The notes beneath the pieces are model-generated. The model ran no database searches. It was given only the letters and a program-made list of their open reading frames with translations, and had not been told where the DNA came from. The translations under genes and the position numbers were made by a program. This document shows positions 1 to 8,460 of a DNA stretch of 64,000 bases, one piece after another. This DNA is from Propionicimonas sp. Lineage in GTDB: Bacteria; Actinomycetota; Actinomycetes; Propionibacteriales; Propionibacteriaceae. The stretch's first letter is position 1. Each line of letters begins with the position of its first letter. The stretch lies in NCBI GenBank assembly GCA_013791955.1, contig VMSW01000006.1, forward strand, positions 34,104-98,103, read 5' to 3'.

Positions 1-473
1 AGGCCAAGCGCTCGAATGTCGTCGAAATTGCGCGGCGGATGCAGGATCGAGAAGCCGTCGAAGCTCGGGCCCAACTCGCCGTCGCTGGAGACCTCCAACA
101 CCGAGCCGTTACGCCGAAGCACATGGGGGCCTTCGGCCGAAGCAGTGGCCACCGAAGCGTCACCGACGATTCGCACTCGACGCCCTACTGCCCGGACCGC
201 AATGCGGTCGACCCCCTTGGTGCCACCGGCGCGCTTGCGTCCGGTCGGCTCGCTGGGTTGGCCAAAGACTTCACGCGCATGGGGCGAGTATTGGCGCCGG
301 CCTGGGTCGTCTTCCTCGGCGAGTTCTTCGTTGCTCGGCTCCACCGGAGTGGGCTCCGGCGCCGGCTTGGGCGATTCGTTTTTCAGTGCATCGATTCGGC
401 GGGCGGCCTCTGCGGCATCGATGCGACCGGACGCCAGATCCTCCAGGATCGGACCAAGATCGGGGTTACTCAT
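1..473 (-). CDS. SHOCT-like N-terminal protein, C-terminus outside window
   Basis: An uninterrupted minus-strand reading frame starts at ATG 473-471 and runs off the left edge, giving about 157 residues. The start reads MSNPDLGPILEDLASG followed by RIDAAEAARRIDAL. This short amphipathic pattern resembles the SHOCT-like helical segment found at the N-terminus of DUF4097 (YvlB/LiaX-like) envelope-stress proteins. A charged, Pro/Glu-rich linker follows (about residues 33-60), then a segment rich in short beta-like stretches that could begin a beta-helical domain. GGAGG lies only 1 nt before the ATG, so the start is uncertain. Assignment to the DUF4097 group is inference, because the diagnostic C-terminal domain is not in the window. 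Confidence 0.6.
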   Translation of the reverse strand, partial: MSNPDLGPILEDLASGRIDAAEAARRIDALKNESPKPAPEPTPVEPSNEELAEEDDPGRRQYSPHAREVFGQPSEPTGRKRAGGTKGVDRIAVRAVGRRVRIVGDASVATASAEGPHVLRRNGSVLEVSSDGELGPSFDGFSILHPPRNFDDIRALG

Positions 474-487
474 GCCTCCATGGTAGC

Positions 488-514
488 CCGGGCTTTCCAA
501 TCAGGAAAGCCCGG
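488..514 (-). terminator. Hairpin terminator after the AI-2E-type transporter
   Basis: An 11-bp perfect stem (488-498 with 504-514) has a 5-nt loop and lies directly after the transporter stop codon on the minus strand. The T-rich side is on the plus strand, so it may act in both directions. Confidence 0.6.
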
Positions 515-518
515 CTTT

Positions 519-1625
519 CTACTTTGATAGATCTGCCCGCAGTGGTTCGATAAATCGGTCCGGTTCGAGCCCCCGAATGAAGGCCACGAAGAAGGCCAGC
601 ACCGGGATCACCAACAGCGCGCCGACGATGCCAGCCAAGGTGGCGCCGATGGCCAACCCGATCAGCACTGCCAATGGGTGCAGCGAGACCGCACGCCCCA
701 ACAGAATCGGCTGCAGGAAGTGCCCTTCGGCCTGCATCACCAAAACCGTCACCGCGAGCATGATCAGCGCACTTACCGGGCCGTGGGTAACCAACGCCAG
801 CGCACAGGCCACCGTCCCAGCCAGGACGGCGCCGACCACCGGCACAAAGGCGGTTACGAAGGTCAGTGCGAACAGCGCCCAGGCCATCGGCAGTTGCAGG
901 GCCAGCGCACCGATCAGAATGCCGATCGCATCCACCAACGCCACCAACACCTGGGCCCTCATATAGGCCACCAGCGACTCCCAGCCGCGAGTGGAGGCCC
1001 GATCGGTGGCCACCTGATAGTGCCGGGGCACCACTTTCAGTAGGGCATTCCAGATCTGATCACCGGAGGCCAGGAAGAAGAAGGTTGCGATCAAGGCGAT
1101 AGCAAACCCGGCCAGGAAGTGCCCCACCCCTACCCCGGCCTTGGCTGCCACGCTGGCCAGTTCCGCTTTGGAGTTGTTCACCCACTCGGTGAACTGGGCC
1201 AGATAGCCGGCCAACTGGGTTTGGTCGATCTGCAGCGGCCCGGCGGCCAGCCACTCCAGAAGCGAGCGGACCCCCGCCGCAGCTTGGGTCCACAGCTCCG
1301 GCCACTCCTTGACTACCTGGGTGCCAATAGCGGCGAACACCCCAACGACCACCAGCGCCATCACAGCCAGCGTGGCGATAGCGGCTAACACCGGCGGCCA
1401 GCTCCACCCCCGCAACCGCGAGTTGAGCGGTGACAACAAGGCCGTGATCAGAATGGCCACGGCCAACGGCACGGCAACTCCGGAGAAGTAGGTGAGCAGC
1501 CACCACAGGATCGCCGCCACCCCGACCAGCACCAGAAAACGCCAACCCCACTCTGCTGCGGTGATCAGGCCCTGAGGCACTCGGGGGCCGGGCGCGGTAC
1601 GAACGCGAGGTCTGGGGGTCTGCAT
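519..1625 (-). CDS. AI-2E family transporter (PerM/YdiK-like permease)
   Basis: A polytopic membrane protein of 368 residues. The order is a basic Arg/Pro-rich N-terminus, a pair of transmembrane segments (about residues 24-70), a third near 75-100, a large soluble loop (about 105-180), then four or five further membrane segments ending in the conserved-type stretch with GALLVIPVLAFFVAF. That is the PF01594 architecture, whose members export AI-2 or other small solutes, or act as antiporters. The substrate cannot be read from sequence. I chose ATG 1625 over an upstream in-frame start at 1688, because translation from 1688 adds 21 residues unlike the family and AGG precedes 1625. It faces ung across a repeat-filled gap. 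Confidence 0.85.
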   Translation of the reverse strand: MQTPRPRVRTAPGPRVPQGLITAAEWGWRFLVLVGVAAILWWLLTYFSGVAVPLAVAILITALLSPLNSRLRGWSWPPVLAAIATLAVMALVVVGVFAAIGTQVVKEWPELWTQAAAGVRSLLEWLAAGPLQIDQTQLAGYLAQFTEWVNNSKAELASVAAKAGVGVGHFLAGFAIALIATFFFLASGDQIWNALLKVVPRHYQVATDRASTRGWESLVAYMRAQVLVALVDAIGILIGALALQLPMAWALFALTFVTAFVPVVGAVLAGTVACALALVTHGPVSALIMLAVTVLVMQAEGHFLQPILLGRAVSLHPLAVLIGLAIGATLAGIVGALLVIPVLAFFVAFIRGLEPDRFIEPLRADLSK

Positions 1626-1686
1626 GACCTGAACTTTAGCTAGCGCCTCAACGGCCAACCACCGGAGCAACCCTGATTCGTCCCGC

Positions 1687-1857
1687 ACCCTTCGACAAGC
1701 TCAGGGAACTGGCCCCAGCTCAGGGAACTGACCACAAGCTGGCTGAGCCCGTCGAAGCCCACAAAGCAGGACCCCTCGACCCTTCGACCCTTCGACAAGC
1801 TCAGGGCAGGCCAAGCTCAGGGAACTGACCAAAAGTTGGCTGAGCCCGTCGAAGCCC
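1687..1857. repeat. Cluster of REP-like CTTCGACAAGCTCAGGGAACTG units
   Basis: Several copies of the 22-bp unit and of its inverted variant (ending GCTGAGCCCGTCGAAG) alternate here, so opposed copies can fold into imperfect hairpins. The cluster fills the gap between the divergent transporter and ung. The same family recurs at 4388, 12270, 14464, 34392 and 44279. Confidence 0.85.
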
Positions 1858-1876
1858 GCGACTAAGGTGAGCGTTC

Positions 1877-2551
1877 GTGAGGAAACCGCTGGCCGAACTG
1901 ATGGCACCCGATTGGGCTGAGGCCTTGGCACCGGTAGCTGAGACCATCGCCGAGATCGGCAACTTCCTGCGCGCCGAGATCGCCGCTGGCCGCGGCTACC
2001 TGCCCGAAGGGACCAACGTCTTGCGCGCCTTCAGCCGCCCGCTCGCTGACGTGCGGGTGCTCATCGTCGGCCAGGACCCCTACCCCACTCCGGGGCACCC
2101 GGTTGGCCTGTCGTTCTCCGTCGCCGCCGACGTGCGCCCGCTGCCGCGCAGCCTGAACAACATCTACGCCGAACTGGCCACTGATCTGGACATTCAGCCG
2201 GCGCCCTCGGGCGACCTGAGCCCGTGGTTCAACCAAGGCGTGCTGTTGCTAAACCGAGTACTCACCGTGCGTCCAGGCAACCCTGGGTCGCATCGTGGCA
2301 AGGGCTGGGAGCAGGTCACCGAGTGCGCCATCGATGCCCTGGTGGCCCGCGGCGGGCCGCTGGTAGCGATTCTGTGGGGCAAGGACGCCCAGTCGCTGGC
2401 TCCCCGGTTGAACGGGGTGGCCCAGATCGCCTCGGCTCACCCCTCGCCAATGTCGGCCCGCTACGGCTTTTTCGGGTCTCGTCCCTTCAGCCGGGCCAAT
2501 GCCGCGCTGGCCGAGCAAGGCGCCGAGCCGATCGACTGGCGGTTGGCCTGA
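1877..2551 (+). CDS. ung: Uracil-DNA glycosylase, family 1
   Basis: Removes uracil from DNA in the first step of base excision repair. The 224-residue protein carries the water-activating loop GQDPY at residues 65-69 (catalytic Asp67), with [12 protein letters not shown] following as in mycobacterial Ung. It also has the central [12 protein letters not shown] segment and the HPSP minor-groove loop at about 188 with the catalytic His. Length is normal for the family. The start is GTG 1877. A TAAGGT box lies 8 nt upstream and there is no clear ribosome binding site, so a leaderless message is possible. Downstream is msrA, 57 nt away, which also protects against damage. Confidence 0.95.
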   Translation: MRKPLAELMAPDWAEALAPVAETIAEIGNFLRAEIAAGRGYLPEGTNVLRAFSRPLADVRVLIVGQDPYPTPGHPVGLSFSVAADVRPLPRSLNNIYAELATDLDIQPAPSGDLSPWFNQGVLLLNRVLTVRPGNPGSHRGKGWEQVTECAIDALVARGGPLVAILWGKDAQSLAPRLNGVAQIASAHPSPMSARYGFFGSRPFSRANAALAEQGAEPIDWRLA

Positions 2552-2608
2552 TCCTCGCCGAGCCTCGGGTTGCCGGAATGCCGCCGGGAGCTGCGGTGTT
2601 GAACAGGC

Positions 2609-3250
2609 GTGTTCGGATTCGCGAAATCAACGATGATCAGCCCCTCAGCCGCCCTCCCCGGACGGGAGCTACCGATCCTCACCCCTGGCACCGCTTTTCA
2701 TGAGGTGCTCGGCACCCGCATTGACGCGGTGCCGGCCGATGCCCAAGTGGCCCAGTTCGCGCTCGGCTGCTTCTGGGGTGCGGAAAAGCTGTTCTGGCAA
2801 CTCCCCGGAGTGATCACCACCGCGGTCGGCTATGCCGGTGGCTTCACGCCCAACCCAACCTACGAAGAGGTGTGCTCAGGGCGCACCGGACACACCGAGA
2901 CGGTCCGAGTGGTCTTCGACCCAGCCAAGACCAGCTACTCCGCACTGCTGGCCGCCTTCTGGGAGAACCACGACCCAACCCAGGGCATGCGCCAAGGCAA
3001 CGACCAGGGCACCCAATACCGCTCGGTGATCTTCAGCACCGACGCCGGCCAGCAACTGGCCGCCGAGGCATCCAGGGACGACTTCGCCCGTCGTCTGGGC
3101 ACGGCTGGCTACGGCACCATCACCACCGAGATCACCCCGGTCGGCGAGTTCTACTACGCCGAGCGCTACCACCAGCAGTACCTGGAGAAGAACCCGAACG
3201 GCTACTGCCCGATCCATGCCACCGGCGTGAAGTGCGAGCCATCAGCCTGA
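2609..3250 (+). CDS. msrA: Peptide methionine sulfoxide reductase A
   Basis: Reduces methionine-S-sulfoxide in proteins and free Met. The 213-residue form is the long, E. coli-like type. It has an N-terminal extension with [10 protein letters not shown], the catalytic GCFWG at residues 52-56 (Cys54), the substrate-pocket stretch [17 protein letters not shown], and two C-terminal resolving cysteines at about 200 and 209 in [12 protein letters not shown]. Those positions match the three-Cys thioredoxin-dependent mechanism of E. coli MsrA. The start is GTG 2609. It shares the strand with ung and may be cotranscribed. No MsrB gene is visible in the window. Confidence 0.95.
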   Translation: MFGFAKSTMISPSAALPGRELPILTPGTAFHEVLGTRIDAVPADAQVAQFALGCFWGAEKLFWQLPGVITTAVGYAGGFTPNPTYEEVCSGRTGHTETVRVVFDPAKTSYSALLAAFWENHDPTQGMRQGNDQGTQYRSVIFSTDAGQQLAAEASRDDFARRLGTAGYGTITTEITPVGEFYYAERYHQQYLEKNPNGYCPIHATGVKCEPSA

Positions 3251-3351
3251 ACCCGTCCCCCAGTTCTAGCGACGGGCTCAGCTCATCTGGTTGACCCCTG
3301 CGACGGGGGCCCGGTAAACCTGAGCCGTCGCCGAAGTGCAAGGGGGTGCCA

Positions 3352-4380
3352 ATGTCGGGAATCGCGCCGAGTTCACGGCCGACCATGGCCGATGTTGGAC
3401 GTAGCGCTGGAGTTTCGGCGACCACGGTCTCGCTGATCCTGAACGGCCGCGATGCCAAGATCAGTGCCGCCACCCGCAAGCGAGTGCTGGCCGCAATCGA
3501 CGAACTGGAATACCGCCCCAACCGGGCCGCGCAGGGCTTGCGCCTTGGCAAGTCGAGCACAATCGGCTTCCTCACCGACGAGATCGCCATTCAGCCCTTC
3601 TCCGGGCCGATGATCGCTGGCATCCACGACCTCATCTGGGAGCAGCGCTCGCTACTGCTGATGGTCAACACCACCCGAAACCAGTCCCGGCTGAAGGCGG
3701 CTGTCGAAGACCTGCTCGACCGCCAAGTGGATGCGCTGATCTTCGCCGCCATGGGCACCCGTCAGGTCGAGTTCCCACCGGTGCCGGCCCACGTCCCAGC
3801 GCTGCTGGTGAACGCCTTCACTGCCGACAACACGATCCGCTCGATCCTGCCCGATGAGTTGGCCGGCGGACGGGCCGCGATTGAGCATGTCCTGTCGCTG
3901 GGCCATCGCCGCATCACCTTCATCGCCGGACGCGAAGGGGCCTGGGCTACCCGGGCCCGGGTGAAGGGCTACTTGGAGGGCCTGGAATCGGCGGGCCTGG
4001 ACCCGGCCAAGAATCCGATCTACTTCGGCAACTACCGCATCGACTCCGGTTATGAGTTGACTCTGCGAGCGATGCAAGGACGCCATCGTCCCACCGCACT
4101 GCTGCTCGGCAATGACCAGATGGCGGCCGGTGCCTACCTGGCCCTAGCCCGGATGGGCCTGCGGATTCCCGATGATGTCTCGGTGGTCGGCTACGACGAT
4201 GAGCCGCTGGCCGCGGATTTGGCTCCGGCCCTGACCACAGTCCGCATCCCGTTCTACGAGATGGGTCGGATGGCCGCCCAGCACACCCTCGATCGGACTA
4301 TCGAGGAGCTGCCACCGCGCAGTTACGAATCCTGCACCATCGTGCACCGGTCTTCGACCAACCCGCCTCCGGGCGAGTAG
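3352..4380 (+). CDS. LacI-family transcriptional regulator
   Basis: A 342-residue repressor-type regulator. Residues about 11-57 form the LacI helix-turn-helix and hinge (TMADVGRSAGVSATTVSLIL, then YRPNRAAQGLRLGKS). The rest is a type-1 periplasmic-binding-like effector domain with FIAGREGAWATRARVKGYLEGL and DVSVVGYDDEPLA. The effector is probably a sugar or nucleoside, by family knowledge only. ATG 3352 was preferred over GTG 3346 because AGGGGG lies 5 nt upstream of it. No transporter or catabolic gene is adjacent, so the target is unknown. A hairpin lies 190 nt after the stop. Confidence 0.92.
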   Translation: MSGIAPSSRPTMADVGRSAGVSATTVSLILNGRDAKISAATRKRVLAAIDELEYRPNRAAQGLRLGKSSTIGFLTDEIAIQPFSGPMIAGIHDLIWEQRSLLLMVNTTRNQSRLKAAVEDLLDRQVDALIFAAMGTRQVEFPPVPAHVPALLVNAFTADNTIRSILPDELAGGRAAIEHVLSLGHRRITFIAGREGAWATRARVKGYLEGLESAGLDPAKNPIYFGNYRIDSGYELTLRAMQGRHRPTALLLGNDQMAAGAYLALARMGLRIPDDVSVVGYDDEPLAADLAPALTTVRIPFYEMGRMAAQHTLDRTIEELPPRSYESCTIVHRSSTNPPPGE

Positions 4381-4387
4381 CGCCGGG

Positions 4388-4535
4388 GCTTCGACGGGCT
4401 CAGCCAACTTCGGTTCCCTGGGGCTTCGACGGGCTCAGCCAACTTCAGTTCCCTGGGGCTTCGACGGGCTCAGCCAACTGCGGTTGCCCACAGCCAACTT
4501 CAGTTCCCTGAGCTTGTCGAAGGGTCGAAGGGTCC
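4388..4535. repeat. REP-like cluster, mainly the CTTCGACGGGCTCAGCCAACT variant
   Basis: Three direct copies of the GGGGCTTCGACGGGCTCAGC unit, spaced by about 38 nt, are followed by an inverted copy of the AAGCTCAGGGAACTG variant. The cluster lies after the lacI-type stop codon, between convergent genes. Confidence 0.85.
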
Positions 4536-4569
4536 TCGCGGCGGCACAGCCAACCACAGTCCCCGGCTC

Positions 4570-4599
4570 GCCGCTCTCCCGGTTGATCGGGAGAGCGGC
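4570..4599. terminator. Strong hairpin between convergent genes
   Basis: A 12-bp perfect GC-rich stem (4570-4581 with 4588-4599) has a 6-nt loop. It sits between the converging regulator and SRPBCC genes, so it probably stops transcription from both sides. There is no long T-tract. Confidence 0.6.
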
Positions 4600-4613
4600 G
4601 CCGGGAGTGGGTA

Positions 4614-5027
4614 TTAGCCGGCGGCAGCCGCCAAGCGTTCGAGCGCGGTCTCCCATTTACGGGCGATCGCGCCGGTGTCGAAATAGGTGGGGATTCCCTG
4701 GTGGGAGATCTCCAAGCGAGTGCCGTCTTCCTCAGACACCAGGTCAACCTCGACGAGGGTCTTGGGGGCCTCTTCGGCAGCATGCCAACTGAATCGAATC
4801 TGTTCAAGGGGGTGATAGGAGCGGACTACCCCGAAGGTGCCGTCCGCAGCATGCCAACTGTCGCCCTTGTCGCCCAGATCGCCGCCAGCGCCCAGAAGTG
4901 CCTCAGCACCTTCACGGGTCGCTAAAAGTTTCCAGACATCTTTCACTGGTTTGGACACCGACCGGCTAACTTTCACGGTGGTGTCCACCGGGTTCACGAG
5001 CGTGTCACCCTGGGCCTGTTCGTTCAT
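4614..5027 (-). CDS. SRPBCC / AHSA1-like small protein
   Basis: A 137-residue protein with the START/SRPBCC pattern: an opening beta strand (VSRSVSKPVKDVWKLL), a central beta sheet with IRFSWHAAEEAPKTLVEVDL, and a C-terminal helix (IARKWETALERLAAAA). Relatives bind hydrophobic ligands or resemble the Hsp90 activator Aha1; no ligand can be inferred here. ATG 5027 has GAGG 7 nt upstream. Longer in-frame translation to 5090 is possible but has no such site. It is transcribed away from the structured gap at 5.1-5.6 kb. Confidence 0.8.
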   Translation of the reverse strand: MNEQAQGDTLVNPVDTTVKVSRSVSKPVKDVWKLLATREGAEALLGAGGDLGDKGDSWHAADGTFGVVRSYHPLEQIRFSWHAAEEAPKTLVEVDLVSEEDGTRLEISHQGIPTYFDTGAIARKWETALERLAAAAG

Positions 5028-5209
5028 CGCCACACCTCGATCCATTCGATGGTTCGATCCGCCCTTCACTGGGCTAGATACGGGCCACACTACTCAGGTT
5101 GCGGGCCGATGGAAGGGGTTCTGCGAACCTTTCCAGACCGGCCCCAATCGGCGCTCAACAGCGTGTCGCTACCGGTGCGTCGGGGCCGAACCCGATAGAA
5201 ATATTCCAG

Positions 5210-5236
5210 GCCGGACCAGGTATGAGTTGGTCCGGC
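5210..5236. repeat. Hairpin, first copy of an inverted pair
   Basis: A 9-bp stem GCCGGACCA / TGGTCCGGC encloses a 9-nt loop. The reverse complement of the whole element nearly equals the hairpin at 5544-5578. CTTTC follows on the plus strand, so it could terminate. Confidence 0.75.
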
Positions 5237-5543
5237 TTTCACGTTCCCTGCACTGGCCAAGCCCTGTTGCAGGTGGGACGAGAGTGACACCAGTTCGCTG
5301 CTGGGACGGCGGTCGAAAAAATGTTCCGACAATCTTCGCCAGACCCCTTGCGCGCCCGGTTCTGCGGGCGTAGAACTTACCTACGCGAACGAGGCGACGG
5401 ACCCGAAAGGGAACGGAACCGAGGTAGCGGACGGACAGTCAACAAAGTCCATCAACCGGTGGAGCAATCCGCAGGTGCCCTCGGGATGGAGGGTGGATTG
5501 AGGGGACTACCGGGTTCGGAGATCATCCAGCTACGAACAAATC

Positions 5544-5578
5544 GAAGGCCGGACCAACTCATACTTGGTCCGGCCTTC
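5544..5578. repeat. Hairpin, second copy of the inverted pair
   Basis: A 13-bp perfect stem (5544-5556 with 5566-5578) has the loop ACTCATACT, which matches 8 of 9 bases of the reverse complement of the loop at 5219-5227. It ends 27 nt before the lipoprotein start codon. Confidence 0.8.
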
Positions 5579-5605
5579 ACCTTTCCCCAGAGGCGCTACC
5601 CTCGA

Positions 5606-6517
5606 ATGGTGATCAACCGACGGCGCGCCCTCACCGCCGTCTGCGGCGGGCTACTGGCCCTGCTGGTTGGCTGCACCCCCACCACCACGCCCTCCGCATC
5701 GCCCAGCCCGGCCACCCTCGACTTCACTGCACCTGGTGTGGCAAAGGCCATGGTGACCCGGCTCCTCACCGAAGCTGGCAGTGACAAGACCCTGATGGTG
5801 TCGATCACCGCGGCGAGCGTCCAGGTCACCGTCCTGGACGGCGAAAAGCCCACCACCTGGGCCTACCGGGACGGCAAGAGCGCCGAAGTGGCCAGCGACC
5901 TGCAATGGGTCGATCAAGCCACCTTCGATGTTGCCAAGTTCAACTTCGCCGACGTGGGGGCGATGTTCCGGGCCGCCGCGGGGCAAACCGGATCCGCAGC
6001 GAACCAGACCCTTTCGATCGTCGATCCTTCCGGCGGCGATGTGGTGATGTCGGTCTCCACCCAACCCGAGACCCGTCCGGTCTTCTTCAACCCCGACGGT
6101 TCGCTCACCCCGATCCTCGACTTCGACACCCTTTCGGGCATCAGCTCCGGCATCAAGGACGCGGTAGGCAACCGCGCCCTGGTCTACTCGGTGACGGTGA
6201 TCAGTGATCAAAGCGTCTCCGCGGAGTTCCCCGGGGCCAACGCCACCACCGTGCGCCGCACCCGCGGGGCCAAGGTGCCCACCGTCACCACGGCGCGCGC
6301 CAGCGCCGGCCTGCGCCAATTCGCCGCTGCCCGGCTGAACCCGGCCACCATCTGGCGGGTAGTGAATGAAGTCCGCGGCAGCCAAGAGGTGGCCAACGGC
6401 TCGAAATGGAGCGTCACCATCGACAACCGCGAGAAGCTCGCGCTGCCCCGGATGTACTTCGCCTTCGGCTTCAAGGTCGTGGTGGCTGACCTCGACGGCA
6501 ACATCATCGGCGGGTGA
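5606..6517 (+). CDS. Putative lipoprotein, function unknown
   Basis: 303 residues with a lipoprotein signal peptide: basic RRR at residues 5-7, a hydrophobic core, and the lipobox LLVGC (Cys23). A Thr/Ser/Pro linker follows, then a globular extracytoplasmic domain of about 260 residues. I do not recognise a family with certainty. The N-terminal start is ATG 5606, or the adjacent GTG 5609. A TACCCT box lies 6 nt before the GTG, so a leaderless start at 5609 is plausible. The 3' end overlaps the convergent methyltransferase gene by 14 nt. Confidence 0.8.
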   Translation: MVINRRRALTAVCGGLLALLVGCTPTTTPSASPSPATLDFTAPGVAKAMVTRLLTEAGSDKTLMVSITAASVQVTVLDGEKPTTWAYRDGKSAEVASDLQWVDQATFDVAKFNFADVGAMFRAAAGQTGSAANQTLSIVDPSGGDVVMSVSTQPETRPVFFNPDGSLTPILDFDTLSGISSGIKDAVGNRALVYSVTVISDQSVSAEFPGANATTVRRTRGAKVPTVTTARASAGLRQFAAARLNPATIWRVVNEVRGSQEVANGSKWSVTIDNREKLALPRMYFAFGFKVVVADLDGNIIGG

Positions 6518-7544
6518 TCGCCTCCAGGCGCTCAGCGGGGGCGCTGATCAGCAGGTATTCGACGTTGCGCTCCGGCCCGGCCTTACCGACCTTAATGCCG
6601 GCTGGGGAAAACACCCCGATCTGCTGACCGATGTAGCGACGGGTGTTGTAGGCCAGCACTCGCACCGGATTGCCACGGGCGGCACACATGTCGATCAGGG
6701 CATCCAACGGCACGAATCCCTCATTACTGAAGGAGACGATGACCACTTCGGCTCGCACGTCGGCCACCACGCTCGCTAAGGCTTCCGGCATCAGTCGGCG
6801 GGAGTTGAAGGGGCTCCTGGTGGCCACGGCGCGGGCGTCCAGGCGTTTGCAGGCCACGCCGTAGTACTCCGGGTCGTCCCAGCGAACCAGCGTCTCCCAG
6901 ACGTGGTAGTTGGTGAAATAGCGATGCTGGTTGTAGGGCGGATCCAGGTAGGCCAGGTCAACCGGATCCAGCTGGCCGATGACGCTGAGGGCATCGTCAC
7001 GAATTGCCCGTCCGGTGCCAGGGGTGAGCACCGGTGCGGTCAGCTTCAGCGGACGCAGCGCCCGCGGTGCCCATTCCTTCAGGAAGGCCATCTGCAGCCC
7101 CACGGTGGAGTCCACCCGGTCGGCCGCCTCCAACAAGGCGGTGAGCAGGATGGGGCGCAGCCAGTGATCACCGTAAAGATCGTCAATGCCTTGGCGAATG
7201 GCGTCGATGCGGCGTCCGTTGTCGGGGTGAAAGTAGCGGGCCTGCTCACAGAACACTTCGGTGACGTAGCCTCGCCGTTCGGGCAGCTGTGACAACCGGG
7301 ACAGCGCCTCGTCCACTTCGGCGGGGTCAACGGCGCTGACATCGGTGACCACGTAGCACTGGGCCAGTACCTCGGAGTACGCCGCGGTGTCCACACACGT
7401 CACCTCACCACCACGGCGACAGAACTCTTGGGCCACCCTGGTAGTGCCAGTGAAGGCGTCCAGCGCGGTGCGAGCTCCGGCTGCGGTGAACAACTCACCG
7501 AGCTCGGCTACGAGGCGCCGTTTTGACCCGAGGTACTTGATCAC
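6504..7544 (-). CDS. D12-class N6-adenine DNA methyltransferase (orphan)
   Basis: Transfers a methyl group from S-adenosylmethionine to adenine in DNA. In this 346-residue protein the family's N-terminal motif X is IKYLGSKRRL (residues 2-11), the SAM-binding motif I is DAFTGTT (about 29-35), and the catalytic DPPY lies near residue 201. GTG 7544 is chosen because the family starts directly at this motif and GCGGAA precedes it. An in-frame ATG at 7613 would add 23 unlike residues. No restriction endonuclease gene is nearby, so it is probably a solitary, possibly regulatory, methylase. Recognition sequence unknown. Confidence 0.85.
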   Translation of the reverse strand: MIKYLGSKRRLVAELGELFTAAGARTALDAFTGTTRVAQEFCRRGGEVTCVDTAAYSEVLAQCYVVTDVSAVDPAEVDEALSRLSQLPERRGYVTEVFCEQARYFHPDNGRRIDAIRQGIDDLYGDHWLRPILLTALLEAADRVDSTVGLQMAFLKEWAPRALRPLKLTAPVLTPGTGRAIRDDALSVIGQLDPVDLAYLDPPYNQHRYFTNYHVWETLVRWDDPEYYGVACKRLDARAVATRSPFNSRRLMPEALASVVADVRAEVVIVSFSNEGFVPLDALIDMCAARGNPVRVLAYNTRRYIGQQIGVFSPAGIKVGKAGPERNVEYLLISAPAERLEAITRR

Positions 7545-7694
7545 GACGGTTCCGCGCAGCTTCGTGCCGCCTGCCCGTCTGACCTCACCTCGACCACCTC
7601 CGCTGCTGAGCATAGGTCACTACAACGCTGGGTTCGGGTTACCCGGCGGCGTAGTCAATTGGTTCGGCTGCGACCCAGGCGGCATCATGGGTCG

Positions 7695-8399
7695 ATGCGG
7701 ATCATCGGTGTTGAGGTGGCCGGCGGCCCGCCGGTCTTCGCCGCGACCCTGCCGCACGGCAGCGATCCGCACCGGCTTGCCTGGGCTCATGGCTACCGGA
7801 TCGTCCGCCCGTTGTCGGCCACCGGGCAGGCCCCAGAGCTAACCCTGACCGTTCAGGTCGGCGCCCATCACCGCCCCAGCGAGCTGCCACCGATCCGTAC
7901 CCGCTCGATCGATGCCGATCTGGATCTGGCCGGCCTGGGGCATGATCCGGTCCTACGGCAGCGGGTCGCGGCCTACGGCATCGTGGTTTCCGACCGCGGA
8001 CTCTTGGCCACCCAATTCTCCGAGCTCACCGCAGTGCCCGGCCTGTGGGGCCTGCCCGGTGGCGGCGTCGACCCCGGCGAAAGCCCCAGCCGGGCGCTGA
8101 TCCGCGAAGTCGCCGAGGAAGCTGGCCAGGAGCTGGAAATCTCGCACCTGCTGGACGTCCAGACCGATCACTGGATCGGCCGATCCCCCACCCAGGTGGT
8201 CGAGGACTTCCACGCCGTCCGAATCATTTACACCGGACGCTGCTTGAACCCGACCGATCCGGTAGTTATCGACGTCGGCGGCACCACCGCAGCGGCCACC
8301 TGGCTATCACTGGACGAATGGCCAGACCAGCAGTGGTCGGCTTGGGCCAAGGTGATGCTCGATCGCCACTTGCCCGGGCTGGTCGCCGAGCTCGGCTGA
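7695..8399 (+). CDS. Nudix hydrolase with N-terminal extension
   Basis: 234 residues. The Nudix box GX5EX7REVXEEXG lies at residues 123-144, with the metal-binding REVAEEAG complete, so hydrolysis of a nucleoside diphosphate derivative is likely. About 90 residues before the Nudix fold are unlike any domain I can name and may select the substrate. The start ATG 7695 gives MRIIGVEV. It is divergent from the methyltransferase (150-nt gap) and convergent with the Bax-inhibitor-like gene. Confidence 0.85.
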   Translation: MRIIGVEVAGGPPVFAATLPHGSDPHRLAWAHGYRIVRPLSATGQAPELTLTVQVGAHHRPSELPPIRTRSIDADLDLAGLGHDPVLRQRVAAYGIVVSDRGLLATQFSELTAVPGLWGLPGGGVDPGESPSRALIREVAEEAGQELEISHLLDVQTDHWIGRSPTQVVEDFHAVRIIYTGRCLNPTDPVVIDVGGTTAAATWLSLDEWPDQQWSAWAKVMLDRHLPGLVAELG

Positions 8400-8415
8400 C
8401 CAACCTGGGCCGAAC

Positions 8416-8454
8416 GCAAAGGCCCCGCACGTCCAGGACGTACGGGGCCTTTGC
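8416..8454. terminator. Bidirectional intrinsic terminator
   Basis: A long stem, GCAAAGGCCCCG paired with CGGGGCCTTTGC plus an inner ACGTC/GACGT, sits between the convergent Nudix and Bax-inhibitor-like genes. AAA and TTT flanks suit termination on both strands. Confidence 0.85.
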
Positions 8455-8460
8455 ACTTGC

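Larger units (their letters stand above)
5028..5605. other. Gene-free gap rich in stems; candidate RNA locus
   Basis: About 580 nt without a convincing gene lie between divergent genes. It holds a 7-bp stem (5139-5145 with 5182-5188), the two related hairpins at 5210 and 5544, and a small stem at 5248-5275. No known riboswitch or housekeeping RNA core (tmRNA, RNase P, 6S) could be recognised. The promoters of both flanking genes must also lie here. Confidence 0.4.

Noticed and set aside
5028..5605. A ydaO, SAM-IV, TPP or cobalamin riboswitch before the lipoprotein gene.
   Set aside because: None of the conserved core sequences that I know could be found. Only generic hairpins are present.
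5321..5605. An N-terminal extension of the lipoprotein from an upstream in-frame start.
   Set aside because: It would place 95 non-hydrophobic residues before a textbook lipoprotein signal peptide and run through the 5544 hairpin.
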